Source: Glebionis coronaria
Lineage: Eukaryota; Streptophyta; Magnoliopsida; Asterales; Asteraceae
NCBI GenBank assembly: GCA_025667525.1
Contig: CM046882.1
Span: 218,782,592-218,846,591, forward strand
Direction: 5' to 3'
DNA length: 64,000 bases
The notes under the pieces are model-generated. The model was not told the DNA's origin and ran no database searches. It was given only the letters and a program-made list of their open reading frames with translations. Positions 1-11,983 of the stretch are shown piece after piece. Position numbers and translations under genes: made by a program. Positions within the stretch are counted from its first letter, which is position 1. The number at the start of each line of letters is the position of its first letter.

Positions 1-3000
1 CTTCCCGAGAATTACCTTCAAGTACCTGAGATAAAACATGTTAAAAGAAAAGGTCAGCGATAACGCCGAGTGAATTCTTAGAGTTTACTAAAATCCATCA
101 ATATAATATCGGCGTAAAACTATTACCGTAAATCATTTTATACAAATCATTTTAATAGGCCATAAAATAGCCAAAATCATTTTATACAAATCGTTATCGA
201 AAAGCATAATATAGGCATTTGCCTTAAAAATCATTATACGAGCCAATGTCGTAAAAACATCATACAATACGTCTTACGACGTTGTATGCAAATAAAAACC
301 GTTATATGAATATGGTTGTAAAAACCAAAACACGAACATAATATCATTAGTATGACCCTGTATTGCTAGTCAGGCAATACTTCGTAATTCGGAGCGTCTA
401 ATAGTATTTCGTTAGTTTTGGATTATTATAAGCCGCATGACATTGTTACCTTACTAAACCAACAACGGGTAGCTAACCCGATACCAATTTTGCCCATCTA
501 AAGTAGCGTGTCATCACAAAGGTCACGCTATGGAAATCTTCTCATACATAAATTTGCTTACCAATCAATGTGGCACGACGGGGATCAACCGTCAAGGCGC
601 GAACTGGGGTGATCGTCCCCAAATAGTACTATTAAATGCATAAGCGTCTACCAAATCCCGGTAGTTCACAATTCATGCTAATGGGACTTTTAGTGACATA
701 ACCTAACTTTAATAATCCATTTGATTTCATCTATCGGGTCCTTTAATCATTTATCGGGTCATACAATCGGGTCATTCAATCATTCGGGTCCAAAATCAAT
801 AAACAAACAATCGGGACAAATGGTGTCCTATTTAATAAAAACTAACATGTTATCTCCCTCGCGGGTTTATAAAACATTTATAAAAACATTTAAAAGAGTG
901 CGAGGCTATGAACTCACGTTGATGTGGGAAGGCGGGTTATCGGCAATTCGGACGTACGGTACGTGCTTCAATCACGGAAACCTATATAAATAATAATCGG
1001 TCTTAGACGTTTGTCCAATGACTTTATAAAAATATCAATTATGTATACATATAATGATTATATATATATGATGATCAATTGGGTTTACATATTCTCGTTT
1101 ACTCATTTTAGAGTTATGTGTCGATAACTTTTATACTAGTTTTCTCGTTTTACCTATTTACGTGTTTTAGGTCCAATAAGCATTTTATAAGTTCTTAACT
1201 TGTATTAATCCTTGTTATACTTACATTATCAGTATCTACACCTTACAAGTTGGGCCTAAATGGGTTAAGCCCAAATGATAAGTTTATAAGTGTTTTAGTC
1301 CATTTTTTTTGTATTATTAGTCCAATAACGTTAATTTAGTCCGTTAACGTCCGTATGTCCTATAGTTCGGGTTTTATCGGTTTTTACTTGTTATACATGT
1401 CTATATATCAGTATATGATTTTATAAAAGTTTACATTAGACGGGTCCAACCATCTAAGTTTTATTTAACAAAAACGTTAATTTTACGGCAATAACCGAAA
1501 AAGTTGTAAAAATCATGTTTATAGTGTTATATCTTATAAAACATAACAAGTTACCATTTTTATAAAATGTCCACTTATTTATCATTGTACATATTTTTAT
1601 AAATAAGATTCATGAGTTAGTGGGTTTTAATTATAATTTATACTATTAAAATTTGAGTGCTTATATAATAGTATTATTCTTTAATTTCCAAAAATCTGAT
1701 TTTTATCTTCACTTTCACCAAAACTGCCATATCTTGAGTTCTCTATGGAGATAGAAGCTCAAATTTTTATCACATAAACTACATGATATGTGCTACATTT
1801 AACTCTTCTATAGCTACTGTTGAATCATCTTCTAAATATTTTATTAAAATCGTCCAAAACAGTGAACTCAGATTTATACCTTAAACTTGTTTTGATCATA
1901 TCTCACTCATTACTTTGATTCCATTGCATGGCCAACTCTCACATGTGTATAAGACATATAGCTTACTGTAAATAGATTCTACTTCATCATTTTATCAGTC
2001 CATGACCTGTTTCTTTACTGTTTTATACAACCAACAAATTTAACCAAGATTTTAACCTTGTTTCTTATGGTTTTTCACCTTTTTAATCATGTTTATCAAC
2101 ACCAAATCCCCACATAACATTTTTATCATCATATAATCATCATATACATATACAATAGGAAATAAAATACATGTTTACATAATCAAAATAACAAGAAGAT
2201 GAGGAGGACAATCTTTATACCACCATGATGATGTAGGTTGTGATCAAAACATGGATTTTGATGGTGAAACTTGTGATGCACCAAGACCATCTTCATGACC
2301 ACCATTCTTCATGTATACCTTGTGGAAAATCAGCCCCAAAACACCATGAATACTCCTCCTTGGATGTTATAACTTGCACTAATCAATAGGGCTTCAAAAG
2401 GGCATCAACATGTATATGAATAACATGAGATTTTGTGGTTGATTTTGATCAAATGAGGGTTTTGAAGGTGAATATGGGACGGCATCCAAGGGAGAGTGAG
2501 AGATTTCTAAGAGTGGTTTTGCATGTGTGTAAGTGCGAAATGTGAGTAGCTAGTGGTTTTGATGGAAGAAAGCTTAACTTTGAAGCTAAATGAGACAAGT
2601 GTAAACTTGTTAAGTAAATTTTGACCCCTAAAGGTGTTGTTAGCTTATTTTGGCCGGTTTTGGAGTGGGGGTGGGACAAGTGTCCCACTTGTCTCATCCC
2701 CATTATTTACGGTTACTCCTCGATTCTAGTTTCCTCGATTTGCGTGCCCTCGGGTCGTTTTACGAAAAACGTTTTTATAAATTATGAATCAACGGCACAA
2801 AACGAATCTAATGAAAATTGTTTCATCAAAAATGGAGTTCGAAAACGTAAATACGTAATCCTAAGGTTTCCGGTTTAGTCGTAAAGGACGTTAAAATAAA
2901 ATTGTAAGTCCTAATCTCTTCTCGTAAATTTGTTAGTTTATGAACCAACACAAATTTAAAACTCCAAAATAATATTCACGGATAAATTTATTTTCTGAAA

Positions 3001-3203
3001 TGTCGGACTGTCACCAAAGACGGTGTATGTAAACGTAAGCACGTAACGTTGAATCCTCCGGTTTAGACGTAGCCGATGCTACTCCAAGACGTAAATCCAA
3101 ATTTCTTCCCAAAAATATGTGAGTTCATATTGTAACATTAAAATAATGTTTTTAAATAATATTCAAGAATAAAATATCAACCATAAATTGACGGATTGTC
3201 ACA
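1..3203 (-). mobile_element. Partial LTR of a second chromovirus-type element, minus strand
   Basis: No gene is visible; short ORFs here are chance. The right end (3188-3203) reads TTGACGGATTGTCACA, the same terminus as the two LTR ends at 5045 and 11016, so on the minus strand an LTR starts here with TGTGACAATCC. The stretch from about 20 to 960 resembles 8400-9040 of the neighbouring LTR (shared 'acctgagataaaacatg', 'cgaggctat.aactcac'). The stretch 960-3203 has no close match in that LTR. It ends exactly where the neighbouring LTR sequence resumes at 'atataacc' (compare 9173). I infer a related element or solo LTR inserted into the LTR at 3204; the left end lies outside the window. Confidence 0.6.
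2847..3203. repeat. Imperfect tandem duplication at the LTR tip
   Basis: Two consecutive blocks, about 2847-3015 and 3031-3203, share the order gtaaN(2)acgtaa, then ccggtttag.cgta, then ctaatctcttc-like, then aataatattca, then a 'gga.tgtcac' terminus. The second ends in the true LTR terminus GGATTGTCACA; the first ends in GGACTGTCAC. This looks like an old duplication of the outer U3 end, with divergence of perhaps a quarter by eye. Confidence 0.45.
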
Positions 3204-5045
3204 ATATAACCATGAAAATCCCAAGAAAATTTAAAATATAAGTGTACTTCTATACCCTTTTATTCAACACTTTTCTTTTTAAACACTTGCACTCTCGACA
3301 TTGACCCGTCATAAGACGCCAAGTCAACGCAAGTCAAACCATCATTTTAATTTCCTCGGACCAGTAACTAAGTCATTTACATAATGACTTAGCACTTGAG
3401 TAAGTCACCATGTCCCATAGTGAATACTCAACTCACGCCATACAAGTGTTGAACTACGTGTCCAAAATAACAATCACCATGTACACTCTAAATGTACACA
3501 CCAATCCAACCTATCTAGACTTGTCCGATTTCGACGAAACTTGGTGAAAAACTCACACATAATATGAATAAGACTCAGTTTAAATTTCATTCAAAAATAT
3601 TATCTAAGACCTTCTGCCCGACACACCTTCGTGTTATAAAAACCGGACAGTTTTACGCCTTTGACTTGTAAAACCATTTTGACTTATCTAAACAATTCCG
3701 TTTGCAAAACCGACACTCGGGTTTGAAAATAGACTCATGACCTGAAGTTTATCAACTTACAATAGTCCTTGAACATTTTTTTAAAACTCATTTTATAGTC
3801 CCCGAGATTCGATCCAAATATCGACAACAATTTTCGGATTGTGCCGATACCCGTCTCCCGGTACACAAATACTAAAAGTAGCATAACTTTTCGCTCGTAA
3901 TGAGTTAGAAGCTCTACTTTCGCTCAAATCGAAGCTAACGAAGTTCTCTACGATCCTATCTTATTAGTTTACCAATTTTATTACAGTAAGTAATTCGAAA
4001 ATAGCCTTAAAGTTACTGCCTAAAATAGACCATCTAAAAATCATACCAAAACACATTTTCAACCCATTTCAACAATTCCTATGGTCCTAATATCATCCTA
4101 ATATCATACTAACACATCTAACTAACTCATAACACCCTCAAATTTAATCTCACAAAAATTAAATAATTAAAAACCTTACATGCAACAACAACCCACTACT
4201 AATAAAATAATATTAACAACATCCATCACCATAAAAATGGATCAAACATGATGTTCATCATCAAAAATTGAAAATAAAAATTAAGTGGATTCATGTGGAA
4301 AAAAAATTATACCAATAGAAAGCTCTTTGAATTTCCAAGATGGGTCTTGTCTTAGTTTCTTTTGATTCAAAGTTAAAAATCAAAAATCAAATGGGTTAGG
4401 GTGAAGGGGTGGACGGTTTGATGAACAAGAGAGAGAGAGATGGGATTTTTTTTGTAAAATGAATTTTTAAATGAAAAATGGTTAGTGGAAAAACCTTATA
4501 TAGTGGGGTGAGGGTAGTTTTTGTCATTTTTGCATAGTTTTGGTCCAAAAATGCAAGTAAATAGTTTACAAGGTAGAAAATGTAAATTGTAAATTTTAAA
4601 AATATTTACGGGGCTCGGGTTTCGTAAAAATACTTTTCGAAAGTTAAAACGCTTCATAAAAATAATAACAAAGCTTCGACACGACTTAAAACGCAATTAA
4701 ATCGAAAACGTCGAAAATATACAATATCGAGATAATCGATAGTAAAACGTAAATTTTTGGGCATCCGTCGGTATCGCGGTCACTAATAGTTATCGTCATT
4801 CGTTAAAACGTAAAACACGAGAAATAAAGATTAAATATAATAAAAATCATTTTTATGATTATTTGAGAATATAATATCGATACCTAACATATTCCTTGTC
4901 GGTTTTCATCTAATCGACATTCTTATGCTAGTTTCAAGTCATAACCTTCTCGGTTAGTCGATAATTTAAAATTCTCATTAAAGCAAACACGTAATACGTA
5001 ATAGTCGAGATTGAAATAACGACCTGAAATTGACGGATTGTCACA
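3204..5045 (-). repeat. 3' LTR (truncated), chromovirus
   Basis: Matches 9173-11016 base for base over most of its length, with only scattered substitutions and 1-2 base indels. The inner end at 5045 is GGATTGTCACA on the plus strand, i.e. TGTGACAATCC on the minus strand. The outer part is missing, replaced by the LTR at 1-3203. Small open frames inside (for example 4496-4696) have no coding meaning. Confidence 0.85.
4495..4503 (-). promoter_or_regulatory. Probable LTR TATA box
   Basis: Minus-strand CTATATAAG inside the LTR, conserved at 10467-10475 in the other LTR. It is followed downstream on the minus strand by a pyrimidine-rich stretch (the ctctctctct run complementary to 4430-4440), as in many plant LTR leaders. 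Confidence 0.5.
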
Positions 5046-5060
5046 TCATCCCCACCAAAT
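5046..5060 (-). other. Polypurine tract
   Basis: The minus strand reads ATTTGGTGGGGATGA directly before the 3' LTR start TGTGACA. This is the expected plus-strand primer position for a Ty3 element. Confidence 0.75.
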
Positions 5061-5081
5061 TAGGATCTTCGCCCTCGAAGA

Positions 5082-7679
5082 TCAACTTGCGTTCTTGCCC
5101 GATCGCTTGTTGAAATCAAAGAGATGAGGGTAATTCTTCCACATTTGGTCTTCTCGTTCCCAAGTATACTCCGGTCCTCTCCGAGAGTTCCATCGAACTT
5201 TGACAATAGGTATTCGGCTTTGCTTCAGTTGCTTGACCTCGCGATCCATGATCTCGATTGGTTCTTCGATAAAGTGCAACTTTTCGTTGTTCAACAAGTT
5301 CAAGATAATCCTTAAGTGTTCGGCATGCTCTTCATTGCTCTTGGAGTAGATTAGAATATCATCTATGAAAACGATCACGAATTTATCAAGATACGGCTTA
5401 CAAATGTGACTCATTAAATCCATGAATACAGTAGGTGCATTAGTCAAACCAAAAGGCATAACCAGAAACTCATAATGACCATAACGAGTTCTAAACGTCG
5501 TAATAGGAATATCTTCCTCACGTATGCGAAGTTGATGGTAACCAGAACGAAGATCAATCTTGGAGAAAACACGAGAACCTTGAAGTTGATCAAATAAATC
5601 ATCAATTCTTGGAAGCGGATAACGATTCTTGATCGTTAGCTTATTCAGCTCTCGGTAATCAATACACATACGAAACGAACCATCTTTCTTCTTAACGAAT
5701 AAGACAGGAGCTCCCCAAGGTGACGAACTCGGTCGTATAAAACCCTTATCAGATAGCTCTTGCAATTGCAGAGATAACTCCTTCAGCTCGGATGGTGCTA
5801 AACGATATGGCGCACGAGCCACGGGTGCAGCACCAGGAATTAGGTCAATTTGGAATTCTACTTGCCTTGGAGGAGGAAGTCCAGGCAAATCTTCCGGAAA
5901 CACTTCAGGAAAGTCACGGATAACAGGTACATCTTCGGCACGTTTCTCCTTCGATTCCTTCTCCAGTACTTTAGCTAGGAATAACTCACAACCTCTTTCG
6001 ATATACTTACGAGCCTTAATGCACGAAACGATTTTCAGTCGTGAATTACGTTGATCACCTTCGATAACCATGGTCTTGTCATCCAAGGGAATCCTAACTT
6101 TCTTTTCTCCACACAAGATAGACGCGTTATACTTGGATGGCCAATCCATTCCGATAATAATATCAAAACTTCCCAATTCGAAAATCATCAAGTCTATCTT
6201 AAAAATACGGTTCAGAAGATTAAGAGAACATCCTAGGAGCGCACGATTGGTACTCACTAATTTACCATCAGCTAGTTCTACATCATAACTCACGTCTAAT
6301 TCGACCGGTTTGATATCAATTAAGGTACTAAAACTTGTAGACACAAAGCTTTTGTCCGCACCAGAATCAAATAAAGCTGTAGCGTAACGGTTATTCAGTA
6401 AAAACGTACCAGTGACAACTTTTGGGTTTTGCTTCGCTTCGGCTTCACCTAACTGATAAGCTTTTCCCTGGTTATCTCCACCACGTGCATTCTTTGGAGG
6501 TTGAGGGCATTGGTTCCTCATGTGACCTTTACCCTGGTAGTTAAAACATGTCACTCCCTTCTTTCTTGGTCCCCAACAGTCTTCAGTCTTGTGACCTAAC
6601 TTGTTGCACTTCCCACACTTAGCACACTCACCAGTATGAGACTTCTTGCAGCGTTGACATCTGGTTCCCTTATCAGCAGATGTAGTTTCAGTCATCACAT
6701 TAGCATTACCCCTCCTTCGGTTTAGATTCCTACTGTGAGATTGACAGTTATCACCACGATCATCACTATCATTTTCAGCTCTTCTTTTGTTACCTTCAGA
6801 AACACCATCAGCCTTGTCTTCGATGATTTGACCCATTAGTTGGTAGGCCATACGAACAGCTTCATCAATATTGGAAGGTTTAGATGAGGTCACATCACCA
6901 CGGATGTTGGTCGGTAAGCCTCGAATATACTGCTCTACCTTCAAGTATTCTGGGTTAACTTTGTTTGGACAAAGTAGAGCAAGTTCATGGAATCTGTTTG
7001 TGTATCCATCGATGTCAGTACCCTTCAGTCTCAGCTGATATAGTTCCTGTTCTAACCTCTGAATAACACTCCTTGGACAGAACTCCTCAGTCATCCACCT
7101 TCTTACTTCAACCCAAGGTGTAGCATAAGAAGCATCCATACCCATTGATGCCATTCTTCCATTCCACCAAGTTAATGCTCGCCCTTGAAGAGTAGCAGAG
7201 GCAAACATTACTTTATCTCCTTCCTCACTTCCACTAAATCGAAACACGGATTCCAATTTCTCAAACCATTGCATTAACCGAACAGCACCTTCAGTACCCT
7301 TAAAAGTTGGAGGTTTGCATTTCATGAACGAGGTATAATTACACTTCTTGTTTTCAGGAATCACTGGTCTGTCAGCATCACCAGTTCCAACACCAGCATT
7401 GCCAGCTCCCGTATTACCAGCTCCAGTATTACCAGCTCCAGTAGTGCCAGTTCTAGTATTACCAGTTCCAGTATTGCCAGCTCCAGTATTACCAGTTCCA
7501 GTATTGCCAGCTCCAGTATCGCCAGCTCCACCAGCTCCACCGGATCCGCCAGATCCACCAGCTCCACCAGATCCACCGGCTCCATTATTTAAATTTGCCA
7601 TAAATGTATTCATAGATACCTGAAATTGATCAGCTACTATAGCACGTAACTGAGTCTCAGTCAACTGTTTTGGCGGCAT
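5082..7679 (-). CDS. gag-pol: Gag-protease-half RT-chromodomain tail polyprotein (deletion derivative)
   Basis: Start chosen at the Met of MPPKQLTE (7679); an upstream in-frame ATG adds only five residues. Domains in order, numbered from the upstream Met: Gly/Thr/Asn-rich low-complexity tract (residues 38-106), Retrotrans_gag-type region (about 130-245), zinc knuckles ([14 protein letters not shown] intact; the next, [14 protein letters not shown], has lost a Cys), protease with FDSGAD and IIIGMDWP, then RT from the [16 protein letters not shown] region through [14 protein letters not shown] to FIDDILIYS. At LLNNEKLH the frame passes directly into [14 protein letters not shown]...YTWERED, the C-terminal chromodomain of this family. 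RT thumb, RNase H and integrase core are gone, yet the frame stays open, so Gag and protease could still be made. The 866 aa compare with roughly 1,450-1,600 for complete members. The fusion is a deletion product, not a natural domain order. Confidence 0.88.
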   Translation of the reverse strand: MPPKQLTETQLRAIVADQFQVSMNTFMANLNNGAGGSGGAGGSGGSGGAGGAGDTGAGNTGTGNTGAGNTGTGNTRTGTTGAGNTGAGNTGAGNAGVGTGDADRPVIPENKKCNYTSFMKCKPPTFKGTEGAVRLMQWFEKLESVFRFSGSEEGDKVMFASATLQGRALTWWNGRMASMGMDASYATPWVEVRRWMTEEFCPRSVIQRLEQELYQLRLKGTDIDGYTNRFHELALLCPNKVNPEYLKVEQYIRGLPTNIRGDVTSSKPSNIDEAVRMAYQLMGQIIEDKADGVSEGNKRRAENDSDDRGDNCQSHSRNLNRRRGNANVMTETTSADKGTRCQRCKKSHTGECAKCGKCNKLGHKTEDCWGPRKKGVTCFNYQGKGHMRNQCPQPPKNARGGDNQGKAYQLGEAEAKQNPKVVTGTFLLNNRYATALFDSGADKSFVSTSFSTLIDIKPVELDVSYDVELADGKLVSTNRALLGCSLNLLNRIFKIDLMIFELGSFDIIIGMDWPSKYNASILCGEKKVRIPLDDKTMVIEGDQRNSRLKIVSCIKARKYIERGCELFLAKVLEKESKEKRAEDVPVIRDFPEVFPEDLPGLPPPRQVEFQIDLIPGAAPVARAPYRLAPSELKELSLQLQELSDKGFIRPSSSPWGAPVLFVKKKDGSFRMCIDYRELNKLTIKNRYPLPRIDDLFDQLQGSRVFSKIDLRSGYHQLRIREEDIPITTFRTRYGHYEFLVMPFGLTNAPTVFMDLMSHICKPYLDKFVIVFIDDILIYSKSNEEHAEHLRIILNLLNNEKLHFIEEPIEIMDREVKQLKQSRIPIVKVRWNSRRGPEYTWEREDQMWKNYPHLFDFNKRSGKNAS
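7377..7583 (-). repeat. In-frame Gly-Ala-Gly-Asn-Thr minisatellite in gag
   Basis: A 15-base unit coding TGAGN/TGTGN is repeated about eight times after a GGSGGAGG stretch. The reverse strand gives a long Pro/Val/Leu frame that is only a shadow. Repeat number probably varies among copies. It lies between the Gag start and the capsid-like region. Confidence 0.8.
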
Positions 7680-8100
7680 GATCCTGTTACACAATTCACA
7701 TCAAAATGAGTATTCATTCAACGCTTGTGATAACAAAACATGAAATAAGAATAGATAGATGAAAAGAAACAAGAATGGATGATAGAACGAAGAATAGAAT
7801 TTAGACAAGGAACGAAGATTCACTAGGAATGAGTCAAAAGACAGGGATTTCTATTGTGACAATCAGCGTCGTTTGTAAATCACGTATTAGTATTATAATA
7901 ATCAAATAATAAACATTTATAAATAAATAAATGTAATCCATTATGCTTTAAGCATAAATAATAATTAAATATGTATAATATATATATATACTTTTCTTAT
8001 TCTCGTCCATTGGCAACTCGGAGGTTTCGCTTTCAGATGTTATAGTCAAAAGATTTCAAAAATTTTATTTTGGGAAATCTTTTCGTTCTCTATAACTTGA
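7680..8100 (-). other. Untranslated leader of the chromovirus
   Basis: The 421 bases between PBS and gag start contain no meaningful ORF. They are AT-rich with short purine and AT runs and include a (TA)n tract near 7978-7991. Confidence 0.6.
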
Positions 8101-8112
8101 GCTCTGATGCCA
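8101..8112 (-). other. Primer binding site, tRNA-iMet type
   Basis: The minus strand reads TGGCATCAGAGC, one mismatch from the usual TGGTATCAGAGC, three bases inside the 5' LTR end (...GTTACA). Confidence 0.8.
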
Positions 8113-8115
8113 ATC

Positions 8116-11016
8116 TGTAACACTCCTAATTTTGGGTCATAGCAGCGGAAGGGTCATTGGGTGTTACTATCATGGTTCAACCTCAATATCATAGAAAACG
8201 CCTCAAAATGAGTCGTTTTAACAAAACATACATCCATTCATTTGTTTAAAGATAAAACAGTTCACACACGGTCCCAAATAGTTTTAAAGTTTACACAACC
8301 AACCAAACAATAAAAGTTTCATTGAATTGACATAGTTTAGAAAAGCGGGCCAAAACATTTTAATTTAGCAAGCTGCATGAAACCGCCTTCCTTGAGTGCC
8401 TTCTTCATGGACCTGAGATAAAACATGCTATAAAGTCAACAAAAATGTTGAGTGAATCTATAGAGTTTAAAATTAAGTAAACGAACACAAGTATTCTGAA
8501 TAAACCTTCCGTGGTTGACAATCATGTGGATCAGACATAATTATCGTTGTTATTTCATAAGTCTCGTGAAATTGAACATTAACATATATTATTTCAGCCC
8601 AACACACCTAGCAAAGTGCGTATATTTCTCTTATACAATTGCATCTGATGTTTCATTACTGGTGCATCACAACACCACGCGGTAGCTAGTCACGACCGGA
8701 CTGGGTGTCACCCCGATAGATCTATCCATAGTATTAGCGTTCCTTTCGATTAACAATTCACGATTCATGGGTCTTTTCAGGCTAAACAAACTTTTATAAC
8801 AACTTTCATCTAAGCATACAATCGGGTCCTTTGTGTTCAATTTTAAATGAAAGAGGGTTTACCACAACTTCTCGTTGTACCCTTCATTTACTAATAAATG
8901 TTTTTCCAATAATAAGGGTTTCCACAACTTCTCGTTATACCCCTTTTATTTTAATAAAACAAGCATGTTTCCCCCCTCGCGGGTTTTATAAAACAAGTAA
9001 ACATGTTAAAGCGAGGCTATAGACTCACCTTGGTACGATAGTAGTAATGTGACGATCGCCGACGATTTGTGATACCCGTTAAACACGAAGACCGCAACCT
9101 ACCAAATAAGGAGCGTTCATTAATAAACGACTCAAGTATATTTAATACTTAAATAATATGAAACTCAATTTCATATAACCATGAAAATCCCAAGAAAATT
9201 TAAAATATAAGTGTACTTCTATACCCTTTTATTCAACACTTTTCTTTTTAAACACTTGCACTCTCGACATTGACCCGTCATAAGACGCCAAGTCAACGCA
9301 AGTCAAACCATCATTTTAATTTCCTAGGACCAGTAACTAAGTCATTTACATAATGACTTAGCACTTGAGTAAGTCCCCATGTCCCATAGTGAATACTCAA
9401 CTCACGCCATACAAGTGTTGAACTACGTGTGCAAAATAACAATCAGCATGTACACTCCAAATGTACACACCAATCCAACCTATCTAGACTTGTCCGATTT
9501 CGACGAAACCTGGTGACAAACTCACAAATAATATGAATAAGACTCATTTTAAATTTCATTCAAAAATATTACTTCTAAGACCTTCTGCCCGACACACCTT
9601 CGTGTTATAAAAACCGGACAGTTTTACGCCTTTGACTTGTAAAACCATTTTGACTTATCTAAACAATTCCGTTTGCAAAACCGACACTCGGGTTTGAAAA
9701 TAGACTCATTACCTGAGGTTTATCAACTTACAACAGCCCTTGAACATTTTTTTAAAACTCATTTTATAGTCCCCGAGATTTGATCCAAATATCGACAACA
9801 ATTTTCGGATTGTGCCGTTACCCGTCTCCCGGTACACAAATACTAAAAGTAGCATAACTTTTGGCTCGTAATGAGTTAGAAGCTCTACTTTCACTCAAAT
9901 CAAAGCTAACGAAATTCTCTACGATCCTATCTTATTAGTTTACCAAGTTTATTACAGTAAGCAATTCGAAAATAGCCTTAAAGTTACTGCCTAAAATAGA
10001 CCATCTAAAAATCATACCAAAACACATTTTCAACCCATTTCAACAATTCCTATGGTCCTAATATCATCCTAATATCATACTAACACATCTAACTAACTCA
10101 TAACACCCTCAAATTTAATCTCACAAAAAATAAATAATTAAAAACCTTACATGCAACAACAACCCACTACTAATATAATAATATTAACAACATCCATCAC
10201 CATAAAAATGGATCAAACATGATGTTCATCATCAAAAATTGAAAATAAAAATTAAGTGGATGCATGTGGAAAAAAATTATACCAATAGAAAGCTCTTTGA
10301 ATTTCCAAGATGGGTCTTGTCTTAGTTTCTTTTCATTCAAAGTTAAAAATCAAAAATCAAATGGGTTAGGGTGAAGAGGGTGGACGGTTTGATGAACAAG
10401 AGAGAGAGAGATGGGATTTTTTTTTGTAAAATGAATTTTTAAATGAAAAATGGTTAGTGGAAAAACCTTATATAGTGGGGTGAGGGTAGTTTTTGTCATT
10501 TTTGCATATTTTTGGTCCAAAATGCAAGTAAATAGTTTACAAGGTAGAAAATGTAAATTGTAAATTTTAAAAATATTTACGGGGCTCGGGTTTCGTAAAA
10601 ATACTTTTCGAAAGTTAAAACGCTTCATAAAAATAATAACAAAGCTTCGACACGACTTAAAACGCAATTAAATCAAAAACGTCGAAAATATACAATATCG
10701 AGACAATCGATAGTAAAACGTAAATTTTTGGGAATCTGTCGGTATCGCGATCACTAATAGTTATCGTCATTCGTTAAAACGTAAAACACGAGAAATAAAG
10801 ATTAAATAGAATAAAAATCATTTTTATGATTATTTGAGAATATAATATCGATACCTAACATATTCCTTGTCGGTTTTCATCTAATCGACATTCTTATGCT
10901 AGTTTCAAGTCATAACCTTCTCGGTTAGTCGATAATTTAAAATTCTCATTAAAGCAAACACGTAATACGTAATAGTCGAGATTAAAATAACGACCTGAAA
11001 TTGACGGATTGTCACA
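8116..11016 (-). repeat. 5' LTR, chromovirus (2.9 kb)
   Basis: On the minus strand it begins TGTGACAATCC (11016) and ends GGAGTGTTACA (8116), i.e. TG...CA. It is next to the PBS. The half nearer 11016 pairs with 3204-5045; the half nearer 8116 resembles 1-960. It carries a TATA box at 10467-10475 and a purine run complementary to a CT-rich leader near 10400. Confidence 0.88.
10467..10475 (-). promoter_or_regulatory. Probable TATA box of the 5' LTR
   Basis: CTATATAAG on the minus strand, identical to the copy at 4495-4503. This is the copy positioned to drive the ORF at 5082-7679. Confidence 0.5.
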
Positions 11017-11983
11017 TCTTACCCAAGTGTATCCATCTTTTTTGTTTTTCAATTTTTTTGTCGTAACGTTTATATATGAACATATACCATGTCGTTGCAA
11101 GTTCTTTTGGAATTAGACTTTTATTACATAGTTTTTGCTTCAAAAGTACTTTAATCGATATTACTTTCTTGAACCAGTAAATATTGTGGTTTAAAAACGA
11201 GATGTATGGTCACGTTATACCACTTTGACTACAAAATGTCAAACTGAACATTTACTCAAAAAAATTTAAACATTCCCGCCCTTTTTACCAATAATCGAAT
11301 TTTCAATCACACCCATCTTTACCCATCCAAAATGGTTCAAAAACATAACACTTCCCTCCTATTTTTCCCCAAAACTCAAATTGTCCATGACAACCATCTC
11401 CACCCTTCCCTCTCAGAACTAGATACCATTTACTACATTGAGTAGTCACAATCCTGGCACCGTTCACCATCCATCAGTCGTTGGTTCAACTATCAACACT
11501 AGAAACACATTCATTATTCTCTAAATTAGGTATTTTTTAATTAGGAAATCAATTTTAAGTATTAATATGCATTTATTAAACCAAAATTGAAAAAACATGA
11601 TACTTTCAATATGATATAATAGTTATCAGGCCAAAAAAAGGTATGAGATTGATGTATGTAGTATACAGCTGTATTTAAAATCCAAACCAAAACGCCCCTT
11701 TAGATAACAAAGAAGAATACACGACATATGCCAACTAGTCTACATAGTATACCAAGAACAAGATACAACTACATATTGTCGCATTGAATTAGGATAAATC
11801 TAAGCAGTATCTGTATCTAATTATAGTTTTGTATACTATGTACAGTGTTAGCTTTAGCTTCATTACAAACCTTAATATCTTCTTGTTTACATCATAAGAC
11901 AACCACTTCCTTTTATTATGTGCTGAGATTATTTTTTTTTCCTTGTAGGATATATATAGTACCATTTTGAACTCAAAAATATC
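11017..11983. other. Non-coding flank of the CACTA remnant
   Basis: No ORF of note. Near 11930-11950 a T-rich tract followed by TTGTAG resembles a 3' splice site just ahead of the transposase start at 11984. I looked for a CACTA terminal repeat here and found none that is convincing, so the left end of the DNA transposon is not defined. Confidence 0.5.

Larger units (their letters stand above)
3204..11016 (-). mobile_element. Deleted Tekay-like chromovirus (Ty3 LTR retrotransposon)
   Basis: The whole element lies on the minus strand: 5' LTR 8116-11016, PBS 8101-8112, one ORF 5082-7679, PPT 5046-5060, and 3' LTR 5045 leftward until it is interrupted at 3204. The 1.84 kb shared by both LTRs looks nearly identical by eye, so this is a fairly young insertion. 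The target duplication cannot be tested because the distal end of the 3' LTR is outside the window; DNA just outside the 5' LTR starts 'tctta'. RNase H and integrase are absent, so the element can only move if another copy supplies them. Confidence 0.85.

Noticed and set aside
5082..5250. Chromodomain fused to RT as a new protein architecture
   Set aside because: Explained by an internal deletion of a standard chromovirus pol; flanking parts match normal domain order. Kept only as a deletion finding.
7348..7623. Long plus-strand Pro/Val/Leu-rich ORF
   Set aside because: Exact antisense of the gag Gly-Asn-Thr minisatellite; low-complexity shadow.
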